From positions 1,397,501 through 1,461,500 of the forward strand of contig NZ_VJWA01000001.1 in assembly GCF_007097155.1 (NCBI RefSeq): 64,000 nt of DNA. The letters run 5' to 3'. This DNA is from Glacieibacterium frigidum. Lineage in GTDB: Bacteria > Pseudomonadota > Alphaproteobacteria > Sphingomonadales > Sphingomonadaceae. The notes beneath the pieces were generated by a model. That model worked only from the letters and a program-made list of their open reading frames with translations. It was not told the DNA's origin and ran no database searches. The position numbers were made by a program, and so were the translations under genes. Shown piece by piece: positions 8,996 through 20,544 of this stretch (the first letter of the stretch is position 1; each line of letters starts with the position of its first letter).

Positions 8996-9910
8996 ATGAT
9001 GGCCGCAGTTCACCGGATCGACGGTGCGGGGGCGTGCGCAGAGGTCGGGCGGCCCGAGTTCGATCCGGGCAAGGCGGCGTGGAACGGCACGATGCTCGCC
9101 GCGACGCTGGTTGCCGCGCCGCTCCTGTTTTCCTGGAGCGCGGTAGCGGTCTTTGCAGCGACGACGTGGGTCTCGCTGCTCGTCGGCCACAGCGTCGGGA
9201 TGCATCGTCTGATGATCCATCGCAGCTTCGATGCGCCGAAGCCGGTCGAGCGCCTACTGATCTGGATCGGCGTGTTGGTTGGCGTCAGCGGCCCGTTCGG
9301 GATCATGCGCATCCACGACACGCGCGACTGGGCGCAGCGCCAGCCCGCGTGCCACGATTATTTCGCTCACCGGTGTCCTCTTCTCCACGATTTGTGGTGG
9401 CAGCTTGCCTGCCGCTTCGCTTTCGAACGTCCGCCGCGCTTTGCGGTCGAGGCGCATTTCGCCGCCGACCCCTGGTATCGCGCAATGGACGCGACGTGGC
9501 GCTGGCACCAGCTTGTCGTCGCGATACCACTGTATATCGCGGGCGGCTGGGCGTGGGTCGTCTGGGGCGTCGGCGTTCGCGTCTTCGTCAGCGCCGCGGG
9601 CCATTGGACGATTACCCATTTCTGCCACGGCGAAAGCCGCGACCGTTGGCGCGTCGATGCGGCGTGCGTCCAGGGGCGCAATCGCGCCGGCCTCGGCTGG
9701 CTGACGTACGGCGAGTGCTGGCACAACAACCATCACGCCTTCCCCGAATCGGCGCGCATCGGGCTCGAGCGCGGTCAGGCCGATCCGGGCTGGCTCGTCG
9801 TTCGCGCGCTCGAGCATGCCGGGCTGGCGCGCAACGTCGGGCAACCGCGCGACCCCGCGCTGCGCGCCGATCTCGACGAGCTCAGCGCCCCTCCGCCCGC
9901 CCGCGCTTGA
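8996..9910 (+). CDS. Acyl-CoA / fatty acid desaturase
   Basis: 304-residue membrane-bound di-iron desaturase. His boxes: HSVGMH (65-70), a modified second box around IHDTRDWAQRQPACH (from 107), and WHNNHH (243-247). Several hydrophobic stretches (about 33-66, 85-104, 172-205) provide the membrane segments. The order of boxes and the WLTYGECWHNNHHAFP context match bacterial delta-9-type desaturases that introduce a double bond into acyl chains for membrane fluidity. Two adjacent ATG codons are possible starts (8996 and 8999). It lies 31 bases after the flavoprotein gene, so co-transcription is likely. Confidence 0.85.
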   Translation: MMAAVHRIDGAGACAEVGRPEFDPGKAAWNGTMLAATLVAAPLLFSWSAVAVFAATTWVSLLVGHSVGMHRLMIHRSFDAPKPVERLLIWIGVLVGVSGPFGIMRIHDTRDWAQRQPACHDYFAHRCPLLHDLWWQLACRFAFERPPRFAVEAHFAADPWYRAMDATWRWHQLVVAIPLYIAGGWAWVVWGVGVRVFVSAAGHWTITHFCHGESRDRWRVDAACVQGRNRAGLGWLTYGECWHNNHHAFPESARIGLERGQADPGWLVVRALEHAGLARNVGQPRDPALRADLDELSAPPPARA

Positions 9911-9941
9911 GAACGCCTCGCCGCTCGCCTAAGTCGGTTCC

Positions 9942-12588
<2,647 letters not shown>

Positions 12589-12599
<11 letters not shown>

Positions 12600-13113
12600 C
12601 CCGGCCGCGCCGTTCGACAAGGAGCGCTTCGCCGCGTTCCTTGCACTCGCCACATTCCGCCGCGATCTGCGGGAGAGGCGTATCGCCCGGCAGTGGCAGG
12701 CGTCGTTTGCGGCGTGGGGCGGCCTGGCGGCGCTGGTCTGGAAGCAGCAGGAACTCGGGCATCCGTATCTGGTCGCGGCGGCGGCGCTGCTCGCCGCGAT
12801 CGCTCATGCGTCCTGGCTGATCTGGCACGGCCATCGTGCCGAGGGTGACCAGGCGGTGATGCACGTCTACCACGACAAGGCGACGGCGCTGCTCGGCGCC
12901 GAGACACCCAGAGACATCGAGTCCGGCTCAACGTTGTCACGCGCTGCATCAGGCACCGGCCCAGGGCCCGGTCGTGCGTGGTTCAATCATCCGGCAGTCT
13001 GGCTCCAGCTCGCGACGACCGTCATGCTCGCCGGCATCTGCATCACGCTCGCCTTTACCGACGCTGCACCGCGCTCGGGTGGCGGCGATCAGGTCGACAA
13101 TGCTGAGCGCTGA
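12589..13113 (+). CDS. Predicted small membrane protein, function unknown
   Basis: About 174 residues, no family recognised. After a basic N-terminal stretch ([14 protein letters not shown]) there is a hydrophobic pair near 45-77 ([11 protein letters not shown] and [19 protein letters not shown]) and another membrane segment near 130-152 ([20 protein letters not shown]), with a soluble loop of about 50 residues between. No ATG is available in the right place; I propose TTG at 12589, overlapping the last 11 bases of alaS, which would couple the two. A GTG or ATG further upstream inside alaS cannot be excluded. It is probably real because the frame keeps coherent hydrophobic segments and sits between genes without a gap. 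Confidence 0.6.
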
Positions 13114-13131
13114 GTCTCAGGAGGGCATGAG

Positions 13132-13521
13132 ATGATCGACCACTTCGGTTTCGGCGTCGCCGACTACGCCGTCGCAAAGGCGTTCTACACCGCCGCGCTC
13201 GCGCCACTCGGCTACACGCTGGTCATGGAAGTGGCCGCCGCCGACAACCCCTCGGGTGCGCCCGCAGCAGGGTTCGGTCGCGACGGCAAACCCGATTTCT
13301 GGATCGGCGGGGAGGGGCGAACGTCACCGCCGATGCACGTCGCGCTCACCGCCGACACCCGCGCCGCAGTCGATGCCTTCCACGCCGCAGCGCTCGTGGC
13401 AGGCGCCACCGACAACGGCGCACCGGGGCTCCGGCCGCAGTATCACGCGAATTACTACGCGGCGTTTGTCCGCGACGCCGACGGGCACAACCTCGAAGCC
13501 GTCTGCCACGCCCCTGCCTGA
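13132..13521 (+). CDS. VOC-family (glyoxalase/bleomycin resistance-like) protein
   Basis: 129 residues forming one vicinal-oxygen-chelate module. It opens MIDHFGFGVADYAVAKAFYTAALAPLGY, the usual first beta-alpha-beta with a His metal ligand, and ends AFVRDADGHNLEAVCH with the C-terminal Glu ligand. The arrangement resembles small lactoylglutathione lyase-like proteins of unknown substrate. A purine-rich GAGGGC lies just before the ATG. Confidence 0.85.
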   Translation: MIDHFGFGVADYAVAKAFYTAALAPLGYTLVMEVAAADNPSGAPAAGFGRDGKPDFWIGGEGRTSPPMHVALTADTRAAVDAFHAAALVAGATDNGAPGLRPQYHANYYAAFVRDADGHNLEAVCHAPA

Positions 13522-13611
13522 GCTGTAGTCGACGCGCCTGATCTTCCGAAGCCTTGTACCGGACGCGAAGTCGTTGCATCCCCGGTTTCAAGATCGCGAC
13601 GGTGGAGGCAG

Positions 13612-13986
13612 TTGTTGAGGCCAGTTCTCGCGGGAATCGTCGCGCTCGCCGCCATCCTCACAGGCCCGGCTATGGCGCAGGATGCCTCCCCCGCGCTGCG
13701 CGCTTCGGGCCAGGCGGGCGAGCAGGCGGACGGCTATCTCGGTGTCGTCGGCGATGCCGGTCCCGCGATCCACGCGCAGGTCGACGGGGTCAACGCCAAG
13801 CGCCGCCTCTATTATGCCGATCTCGCGGCCCGGCGCCGTGCGACAATTAACGAGGTCGCCGCTGTCACAGCCTGCGAGCTGTTCCGCTCCAAGGTCGGCG
13901 CCGGGCAGTTTTATCGCCTTCCCGACGGCGTCTGGCGCCAGCGCGACGGCGCGACCCCGATCCCGCTGCCCGACTATTGCGGCTGA
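13612..13986 (+). CDS. YdbL-family (DUF1318) exported protein
   Basis: 124 residues with a signal peptide ending near AMAQD. The core GEQADGYLGVVGDAG...VNAKRRLYYADLA is the recognisable YdbL signature. In E. coli ydbL lies behind ydbH and ynbE, which belong to an envelope phospholipid-transport system; neither partner is next to this copy. No ATG is available: two consecutive TTG codons (13612, 13615) follow GGAGG at 13604-13608, and the second has the better spacing. Its role here is not established. Confidence 0.78.
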   Translation: MLRPVLAGIVALAAILTGPAMAQDASPALRASGQAGEQADGYLGVVGDAGPAIHAQVDGVNAKRRLYYADLAARRRATINEVAAVTACELFRSKVGAGQFYRLPDGVWRQRDGATPIPLPDYCG

Positions 13987-13989
13987 CGG

Positions 13990-15744
13990 TCAGCCCGCGT
14001 CGCGCAAGCGGCGACGCCTGAGCCGCGGTTCGCGCGTCAGGCGGGGGGCAGCACCCTGAATCGCGGTACGCAGTTCGGCGCGCTTCTCGTGGATCGACGC
14101 GATCACCGGCCCCATCGGGACGCCGAGATCGACGAGCACGGCTTCGGCGAGCTGCAGGCTCGATTCGACCGTCTCGGGCACGGCATCGGTGACGCCGAGC
14201 TGATACAGGCGGCTGGCGTGGTCGGCGTCGCGGGCGCGGGCGACGACGCACAGGTCGGGGTGTCGCTCGCGGATCAGGCGGACGAGCGTGTCGAGGCTGT
14301 CGTTCGCGTCGATCGTCAGCACGATCGCTTTCGCATCCTCGAGGTGCAGGCCGTCGAGAAGTTCGGGGCGGCGCGCATCGCCGTAGACGACGCTCTTGCC
14401 CGCCCGGCGCAGGCGCCCGACCGCATCGGGGTCGCTGTCGACTGCCAGGTATGGCCGGCCGTGCGCGTCGAGCATCGCCGCGACCAGCCGCCCGACGCGG
14501 CCGAAGCCGATGATGATCGTACGCCCCGCGACGACCGGCGCGGGATCGGCACCGTCGTGCTGCCCCTCGCCGAAGGCGCGCTCCAGCCGCATCCCCGCCA
14601 GCCCAAACAGCGGCGCGGCAGCGAGGCTGAGGCCCGTGACCAGCAGCGCGAGATCGGCGACGGGTCCGCTCAGGATGCCCGCCGCGACGCCGGCGCCCAA
14701 TACGATCAGGCTGGTTTCGGACGGGGTCGCGAGCAGCAGCGCGATGTGCGCGGCGATGCCGGTGGAACGGCGGTTCATCCGCAGCACGACGAACAGCATG
14801 ACCGCCTTGACCGCGCACACTGCCGCGACGAGGCCAAGGACCAGTGCCGGGCGCTCGGCGACCGCGCCGAGGTCGAGGCGCATGCCGACCCAGATCAGGA
14901 AGACCCCGAGCAACAGGCCCTGGAACGGCGCGATCGCCGCCTCGACCTGGCGGCGGTATTCGGTCTCGGCCAGCATGACGCCCGCGACGAGGGCGCCGAT
15001 GACGGGGGAGAGACCGACCGCGCCGGTCGCCGCCGCGCTGCCCACCAGCACGACGAGCGCGGCGGCAAGGAACAGCTCGGGCCGGCGGGTGCGCGCTGCC
15101 TGGAGGAACAGCGGGCGCATCAACAGCCGCCCGGCGACGACGATGCCGGCGATCGCCAGCAGGCCCTTGATCAGCGCGGGGCCGACCCCCGCCGCCGCGC
15201 TCCCCGCGCCCAGCACGAGCAGCAGCGGCGCGAGCGCGATGTCCTGGAACAGGAAGATGGCGAACGCGGTGCGGCCCGCCTGGCTGCCCATCCGCCCCGC
15301 GCTGCCCAGCATCTGCAGGCCGACCGCCGTCGACGACAACGCCATGGCGAGCGCCAGCGTCAGCGTCGCCGCGATGCCGAGGCCGAACGGCAGGATGAGG
15401 AGCGCCAGCACGCCGGCCGCGCTGAGCAGCTGCGCCGGGCCGTAGCTGAAGACCAGCCGCCGCATCGTTCGCAGCCGCTCGATCGACAGTTCGAGGCCGA
15501 GCGCGAACAGCAGCATCGCGACGCCGATCTCGGCCGCGGGCGCCAGCGCCTCAGGGTTCTGCAGCGTGAAATCGGCGAGCATCGGCACGCCGCCCAGCGC
15601 ATGCGGCCCGACCAGCACGCCGACCAGGATGAAGCCGACGACGGGCGAGATGCGCAGCGCCGCGAACGCCGGAATGACCAGCCCCGCCGCGCCGAGAACG
15701 ACGACGAGCTCCTTGAATCCCGAGGTGTCGAGCGGCAGGGCCAT
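13990..15744 (-). CDS. CPA2-family monovalent cation:proton antiporter, KefB/KefC type
   Basis: 584 residues. An N-terminal Na+/H+ exchanger domain of about 12 membrane helices (residues ~10-380; SPVVGFILVGVLVGPHALGG, FALGLELSIERL) is followed by an RCK_N Rossmann domain (GRTIIIGFGRVGRLVAAML, VYGDARRPELLDGLHLEDAKAIVL; about 410-530) for nucleotide binding. This is the plan of glutathione-gated K+ efflux proteins KefB/KefC; the ancillary KefF/KefG quinone reductase is not adjacent. It ends three bases after the convergent YdbL gene. Confidence 0.9.
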   Translation of the reverse strand: MALPLDTSGFKELVVVLGAAGLVIPAFAALRISPVVGFILVGVLVGPHALGGVPMLADFTLQNPEALAPAAEIGVAMLLFALGLELSIERLRTMRRLVFSYGPAQLLSAAGVLALLILPFGLGIAATLTLALAMALSSTAVGLQMLGSAGRMGSQAGRTAFAIFLFQDIALAPLLLVLGAGSAAAGVGPALIKGLLAIAGIVVAGRLLMRPLFLQAARTRRPELFLAAALVVLVGSAAATGAVGLSPVIGALVAGVMLAETEYRRQVEAAIAPFQGLLLGVFLIWVGMRLDLGAVAERPALVLGLVAAVCAVKAVMLFVVLRMNRRSTGIAAHIALLLATPSETSLIVLGAGVAAGILSGPVADLALLVTGLSLAAAPLFGLAGMRLERAFGEGQHDGADPAPVVAGRTIIIGFGRVGRLVAAMLDAHGRPYLAVDSDPDAVGRLRRAGKSVVYGDARRPELLDGLHLEDAKAIVLTIDANDSLDTLVRLIRERHPDLCVVARARDADHASRLYQLGVTDAVPETVESSLQLAEAVLVDLGVPMGPVIASIHEKRAELRTAIQGAAPRLTREPRLRRRRLRDAG

Positions 15745-15801
15745 GGGGCCAGCGTGGCACGGTTGGAGCGGGGGGGCCAGCGCCGAGGGCTTTCACTTCA
15801 T

Positions 15802-15835
15802 TTTCGTCATCCCCGCGAAGGCGGGGATGACGAAA
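15802..15835. repeat. Palindromic intergenic repeat (GTCATCCCCGC family), copy 2
   Basis: A perfect 15-base stem (15802-15816 with 15821-15835) with a four-base GAAG loop. It lies between the DUF885 stop (15858) and the antiporter start (15744), both on the minus strand. It lacks a run of T after the stem, so a rho-independent terminator is doubtful, but it may protect the 3' end of the DUF885 mRNA. Confidence 0.8.
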
Positions 15836-15857
15836 TCAAGCGTGCGCGATGAGGCTT

Positions 15858-17654
15858 TTAAGCCCGCGCCATCACCACCTGCGCCAGCACGGTCAGCGGC
15901 ATGTCGCCCAGGCGCAGCACCTCGTGGAAGGCCTTGAGGTCGAATTTCGCGCCCTGCTTCGCGGCAACGGCCTTCCGCAGCCGGACCCATTCGTTGTGGC
16001 CGACCTTGTAGCTGCACGCCTGGCCCGGCCAGATGCAGTAGCGGTTGATCTCGCGCGCCGCACGGCCGGGGGCGAAGCCCGTCGCGTCGATCATGTACGC
16101 GGTCGCCTTCTCGCGGCTCCAGCGCTTGTGATGCAACCCGGTGTCGACGACCATTCGCGTCGCGCGGAACAGCAGCGACTGGAGATAGCCGATCCGCCCC
16201 AAGGGGTCGCCGTCGTACACGCCGAGCTCGGCGGCCAGATCCTCGGCATACAGCGCCCAACCCTCGCCGTACGCGGCATAGCCCCCGGCATAGCGGCGCA
16301 GCGCCGGGATGTCGGCCGATCCGTCGCTGATCGCACCCTGCCACTGATGGCCCGGGTAAGCCTCGTGATAGGTCAGCGTCGGCAGGTTGAACTTGGGCCA
16401 GTCGGCGGTGTCCTTGAGGTTGATGTAGTACCGCCCGGGCCGCAACCCGTCGGCGCTGGCGGGCAGGGCATAGCCGCCCGGCGCCCCCGCCTCGATATCG
16501 GGCGGCACGCGGACGATCTCGACCGGCGCCTTGGGCAGCGTCGCGAAGGCGCGCGGCAGTCGGGTGCGGATATCCTCCATCTGGACGTTCAGCGACTTGA
16601 GCAGCGCGGCACGGCCGGCATCGTCGTTGGGCCACAGGTTTTCCGGGCGGCGGCCGAGTGCGGTCAGCCGCGCGCCGACGGTGCCGGTGGTCAGCCCCTG
16701 CGCCTTGAGCAGCGGGTCGAGTTGTCCGGACAGGTCGGCGACCTGGCGCAAGCCGAGGGTATGGACCTCCTCGGGCGACAGCGTGGTCGTCGTGTGGAAC
16801 GCCAGCGCGCCCGCGTAATAGGCGCTGCCGTTCGCCAGCTTCCACACCCCGGCATCGGGCTTCGCCGCCTTGCGCAGGCGGGTCACGGCCTCGATCTGGC
16901 GGTCGAGCGCGGGGTTAATCTGGTTCTGGACGATCGCCGCAGCGCGGTTCTGCCAGTCGCCTGCGACGCCTGCCGCGCTCGCCTTGCGCGCGAGGTTGCG
17001 GGGCAGGCCGCTCGCCGCGCGCTGGGCCCTCAGCTGCTCGAGCGTCAGGTCGAGCGCGAAGTCCGGGGCGAGCACGCCGCTTTTCGCGTCGAGTTCGGCG
17101 GCCTCGGTCGAGGCGTCGAGCGACACCGCATAGGCCACCATGCGGCTCAGCCACGCCTCCGCGTCGCTCGCGGTCGCGACCGGGTGATTGCTGTCGAGGA
17201 AGTCGGGAATCGCCTGGTATGGGCCGGACAACTGGCTGAGGACATGGGGCGAATAGGGCGCGTAGCCGAAGCCGTCCGAGCCTTCGCCGAAGCCCCAGCG
17301 TGCGCCGCCTTCGCTCGCGGTGCGCGCCTGATAGAGGACGACGTCGTGGTCGATCTTCGCGGCCTCCGACAATTTCGCGCGGTCGATGCTGCGCAGGCGG
17401 CGGAGCCGCTGCTGCTGCCGCTCGACCCAGGCGATGCGCCCGGCGCGCGATGCATCGCCGAGCTGTCCGCGCTGCGCCGCACGCTTGCCAGTATCGAGGC
17501 CGAGCAGGGTTGCGGTGGCGGGGCTGGCGTCGAGAGTTTCCTCCCAGAACGCATCCAGCAGCGCGCGCAACTTGCTGTCTTCGCTCGTTGCGGCAGCATG
17601 GGCGGGGAGGGCGGTGACCGCCGCTGCCCCCGCCAGGAGTTCACGCCGGTTCAT
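15858..17654 (-). CDS. DUF885 family protein, putative Tat-exported metallohydrolase (second of tandem pair)
   Basis: 598 residues. The N-terminus MNRRELLAGAAAVTALPAHA is a twin-arginine signal (N-R-R-E-L-L), so a folded, cofactor-bearing protein is exported. The DUF885 domain fills the rest and contains LTYHEAYPGHQWQ near residue 428, an HExxPGH motif that suggests zinc peptidase-like chemistry; in characterised relatives the substrates are esters or peptides. Its start codon overlaps the stop of the upstream paralogue by four bases (ATGA). The two proteins are clearly homologous from end to end but much diverged, pointing to an old duplication. Confidence 0.85.
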   Translation of the reverse strand: MNRRELLAGAAAVTALPAHAAATSEDSKLRALLDAFWEETLDASPATATLLGLDTGKRAAQRGQLGDASRAGRIAWVERQQQRLRRLRSIDRAKLSEAAKIDHDVVLYQARTASEGGARWGFGEGSDGFGYAPYSPHVLSQLSGPYQAIPDFLDSNHPVATASDAEAWLSRMVAYAVSLDASTEAAELDAKSGVLAPDFALDLTLEQLRAQRAASGLPRNLARKASAAGVAGDWQNRAAAIVQNQINPALDRQIEAVTRLRKAAKPDAGVWKLANGSAYYAGALAFHTTTTLSPEEVHTLGLRQVADLSGQLDPLLKAQGLTTGTVGARLTALGRRPENLWPNDDAGRAALLKSLNVQMEDIRTRLPRAFATLPKAPVEIVRVPPDIEAGAPGGYALPASADGLRPGRYYINLKDTADWPKFNLPTLTYHEAYPGHQWQGAISDGSADIPALRRYAGGYAAYGEGWALYAEDLAAELGVYDGDPLGRIGYLQSLLFRATRMVVDTGLHHKRWSREKATAYMIDATGFAPGRAAREINRYCIWPGQACSYKVGHNEWVRLRKAVAAKQGAKFDLKAFHEVLRLGDMPLTVLAQVVMARA

Positions 17655-19453
17655 GCGCGCGCCAGCACGACGCGCTCGAGGATCACCAGCGGCATCGCGC
17701 CCAGCTTGAGCACGTCATGGAACTGCCGCTCGTCGAACTTCGCACCCTGCTTGGCCTTCACCCGGTCGCGCAGCTCGGCCCATTTGGTGTGGCCGACCTT
17801 GTAGCTCAGCGCCTGCGCCGGCCCGACCGAGTAGCGGTCGATCTCACGCTGGATGCGCGGCCGCGCCGAACCCGTTGTCGCGATGAGGTAATCGGTCGCC
17901 TTCTCGCGGCTCCACTTCTTGTAGTGCAGCCCGGTATCGGTGACGAGCCGCCCGGCGCGGAACAGGAAGCTCTGCAGGTAGCCGATGCGGCCCAGCGGAT
18001 CGCCCTCGTAGACGCCCAATTCGTCCGCGACCTGCTCTGCGTACAGCGCCCAGCCCTCCGAATACGCCGAATAGCCGCCGCGCCGGCGGATCAGCGGGAT
18101 ATCGGTCGACTCCTGCGCCACGCCGACCTGCAGATGATGCCCCGGCGACGCCTCGTGATAGGTCAGCGTCGCCAAGCTGAACTTCGGCCAGTCGACGGTG
18201 TCCTTCAGGTTGATGTAGAACGCCGCCGGGCGCGACCCGTCGAGCGATGCCGACTGGTAATAGCCGTTCGCCGCGCCGTCCTGAATGAACACCGGCACGC
18301 GGCGCACCTCGACCGGCGCCTTCGCCAGCGTGTTGAACACCTTGGGAAGCTTGGCATCGAGCGCCTTGATCTGCCCGTTGAGCAGGGTGATGATCTCGAC
18401 CTTCGCCGCGTCGGTGTTGGGGTACAGCTGGTCGGGCCGCGCACCGAGCGCCGCGAGACGCTCGCCGACCTTGCCCTGGCTCAGCCCCTGCGCCTTGAGC
18501 AGCACGTCGAGCCGCCCCTCGATCTCGGCAACCTGCTCGAGGCCGAGGCGGTGGACGTCCTCAGGGCTCAGCTCGGTCGTCGTCGAGGCCTTCACCGCAG
18601 CGGCGTAATAGGCCTCGCCGTCAGGCAGGCGCCAGACGCCCGCATCGTGCGTCGCCTTGGCGCGCAGCGCGGTGATCGCGGCGATGTGCCGGTCGAACGC
18701 CGGATAGACCTCGCCCTCGACGATCTTCGTCGCGCGGCCGTTGTAGTCGCCGGGCAGCCCCGCCGCCTTGGCGCGCCGGGTCACCGACTCGACGAGCACG
18801 GTCGATCCCGCCGGCTGCTTGCGCAGTGCGTTGAGCTGCGCGAGCGTCGTGTCGAGCGCAAAGTCGGGGGCGAAGACACCGCGCGACGCGTCCGCCATCT
18901 GCCGCGCCAGGCTGTCGTCGAGTGCCTTCGAGAAGGCGCTCAGCCGCGACAGGTATGCGTCGGCATCGGCCGCATTGGCGATCTTGTGGTTGGTGTCGAG
19001 GAAGTCGGGCACCGACGCGTACGGCCCGTTGCGCTGCGCGATGACGTATGGCTGGAAATTGCCGCGCGCCGACCCGAAGGTGAAGCGCGTCTCGCTGTCG
19101 ACGGTGCGCGACAGGTCGTACTCGACGACGTCATAATCGAGCTGAGAATTCGGCGACAAGGCCTTGCGATCAATGGCACGCAGCCGCTTCAGCCGTGCCT
19201 TGACCCGGTCGAGCCGGTCGACCTTCCCTTGCGCCGAATAATCGTTGAGCTTCGACTTCAGCCCCGCGCGCGCGCCGGTGTCGAGGCCCAGGCTGGTGGC
19301 CTGCTCTGGCGACTCGTCGACGCCCTCCTGGAAAAACGCATCGAACAGCGCGGAGATCTTGGCATCCTCGAGCGTCGCGGCACGCAACGCGGCGGGTAGG
19401 GAGGCGGTGGCGGCAACGGCGGCGGTGGAGGCAAGAAACTGACGACGATGCAT
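17651..19453 (-). CDS. DUF885 family protein, putative Tat-exported metallohydrolase (first of tandem pair)
   Basis: 600 residues with Tat signal MHRRQFLASTAAVAATASLP (R-R-Q-F-L). The DUF885 domain includes LTYHEASPGHHLQVG near residue 431 and a C-terminal YKVGHTKWAELRDRVKAKQG block shared with the neighbour. It is the promoter-proximal gene of the pair, divergent from the retropepsin gene with 119 bases between the starts. The exact substrate cannot be told from sequence. Confidence 0.86.
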   Translation of the reverse strand: MHRRQFLASTAAVAATASLPAALRAATLEDAKISALFDAFFQEGVDESPEQATSLGLDTGARAGLKSKLNDYSAQGKVDRLDRVKARLKRLRAIDRKALSPNSQLDYDVVEYDLSRTVDSETRFTFGSARGNFQPYVIAQRNGPYASVPDFLDTNHKIANAADADAYLSRLSAFSKALDDSLARQMADASRGVFAPDFALDTTLAQLNALRKQPAGSTVLVESVTRRAKAAGLPGDYNGRATKIVEGEVYPAFDRHIAAITALRAKATHDAGVWRLPDGEAYYAAAVKASTTTELSPEDVHRLGLEQVAEIEGRLDVLLKAQGLSQGKVGERLAALGARPDQLYPNTDAAKVEIITLLNGQIKALDAKLPKVFNTLAKAPVEVRRVPVFIQDGAANGYYQSASLDGSRPAAFYINLKDTVDWPKFSLATLTYHEASPGHHLQVGVAQESTDIPLIRRRGGYSAYSEGWALYAEQVADELGVYEGDPLGRIGYLQSFLFRAGRLVTDTGLHYKKWSREKATDYLIATTGSARPRIQREIDRYSVGPAQALSYKVGHTKWAELRDRVKAKQGAKFDERQFHDVLKLGAMPLVILERVVLARA

Positions 19454-19572
19454 GAAACCCGGACCCCTTTATTGGTTGCCGCGCACGTTAAGGGGTGCGG
19501 CGTGGGGTGCAATGGGGTTTCTGTCCCTTGCCACGTCACCGCGCGGCCGCGCGCCGGAACTTACTGGGGCGC

Positions 19573-20229
19573 ATGGCCTTCATAGCGCGCATGTCGCTGC
19601 TCACCGACCCTGAAGCACGCCTCGCGCTGATCGCTGCAGGCGTGGCGTTGGTGCTCATTGTCCTGTTCAGCCTGCCACGCGTCGGCGCGGTGATCCGCAG
19701 CCTGTTCTCCTTCGCGCTGCTGGCGTTCGGCATCTACCTCGTGCTGCAGCAGGCGCCCTTCATCCCGGGGCTGGCGCGGCTGACCGACGTCCTCGGGCTC
19801 GACAACCAGCGCGTCACCGGCAGCGAAGTGCGCATTCGCATGTCGCCCGACGGGCATTTCTGGGTGAACGTGCGGATCAACGGCACGCCGGTTCGCATGC
19901 TGGTCGACAGCGGGGCGACGGTCACCGCGATCTCGGAGCGCACGGCAACGCTCGCCGCGATCCCGCGCAGCGCCGGCCTGATGCCGATCGTTCTGCGCAC
20001 CGCCAACGGCAACGTCGCGGCGAAAGCCGGTAGCATCGACCGCCTGACGCTCGGCAGCATCGAAGCGCAGAACCTGAAAGTCGTGACCTCGCCGGCGCTG
20101 GGCGACGTCAACGTGCTGGGCATGAATTTCCTGTCCCGCCTCGCTGAATGGCGTGTCGAAGGGCGGACCCTGCGGTTGATCCCGACGGCCGAGGTCGGGG
20201 AGGGCGGGGCCGCATCGCCCACCCGTTAG
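19573..20229 (+). CDS. Retropepsin-like aspartic protease (TIGR02281-like), membrane anchored
   Basis: 218 residues. Two hydrophobic segments near the N-terminus (about 16-34 and 40-58) precede a single aspartic-protease lobe. The catalytic motif is MLVDSGATVTAIS, followed by VLRTANGNV and a flap-like VNVLGMNFLSRLAEWRVEG. Clan AA proteases of this kind are active as dimers and are common in alphaproteobacteria, with unknown physiological targets. ATG at 19573 was chosen; the upstream in-frame region is Arg-rich and unlike coding sequence. Confidence 0.85.
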   Translation: MAFIARMSLLTDPEARLALIAAGVALVLIVLFSLPRVGAVIRSLFSFALLAFGIYLVLQQAPFIPGLARLTDVLGLDNQRVTGSEVRIRMSPDGHFWVNVRINGTPVRMLVDSGATVTAISERTATLAAIPRSAGLMPIVLRTANGNVAAKAGSIDRLTLGSIEAQNLKVVTSPALGDVNVLGMNFLSRLAEWRVEGRTLRLIPTAEVGEGGAASPTR

Positions 20230-20544
20230 CGCCAGCCAGAGCCGCGTAATCGGGCTGGTTCACGCAAAAATTGCCAGCGGCTCGCAATGCGTTTGCCGAG
20301 TAGGCATCGGCGGCGAACAGCGATGCGCGGGCGTCGCTTTAGTGTAAACTCAAGGGGTTAGGGGCAGGGCGCCCACCACTCGTCGTCATCCCCGCGAAGG
20401 CGGGGACCCATAGACACGACACGCCGGTGAACGGTCGGACCGCTGCTGCAAGTGCTGGGGGTATGGGTCCCCGCCTGCGCGGGGATGACGGTGAAGAGAG
20501 TGCAAACACGCTCCCCACCGTCAAATTCGCTTACTTGTTCAGGT
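20230..20544. other. Gene-free stretch between the retropepsin gene and icd
   Basis: These 315 bases hold no credible gene. A weak 6-base stem (20232-20237 with 20253-20258) may end the protease transcript. Copy 3 of the GTCATCCCCGC repeat fills 20384-20489. Nothing else is recognisable. Confidence 0.6.
20384..20489. repeat. Palindromic intergenic repeat (GTCATCCCCGC family), copy 3
   Basis: Inverted ends as in copies 1 and 2, extended inward by GGGGACCCATA / TATGGGTCCCC, with about 45 unrelated bases between the arms. Same layout as copy 1 with a longer centre, between two convergent genes. Confidence 0.8.

Noticed and set aside
15802-15835. Rho-independent terminator at the perfect hairpin
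   Set aside because: No T run follows on either strand in a useful position, and the sequence belongs to the dispersed repeat family.
14089-17804. Two long plus-strand open frames (14089-15852 and 15849-17804) antisense to the antiporter and DUF885 genes
   Set aside because: Low-complexity Arg/Gln/Asp composition, no family motifs; the minus strand carries the recognisable proteins.
20523-20534. LexA-like pair of GTTC near the end of icd
   Set aside because: Spacing between the two GTTC is two bases, not seven.
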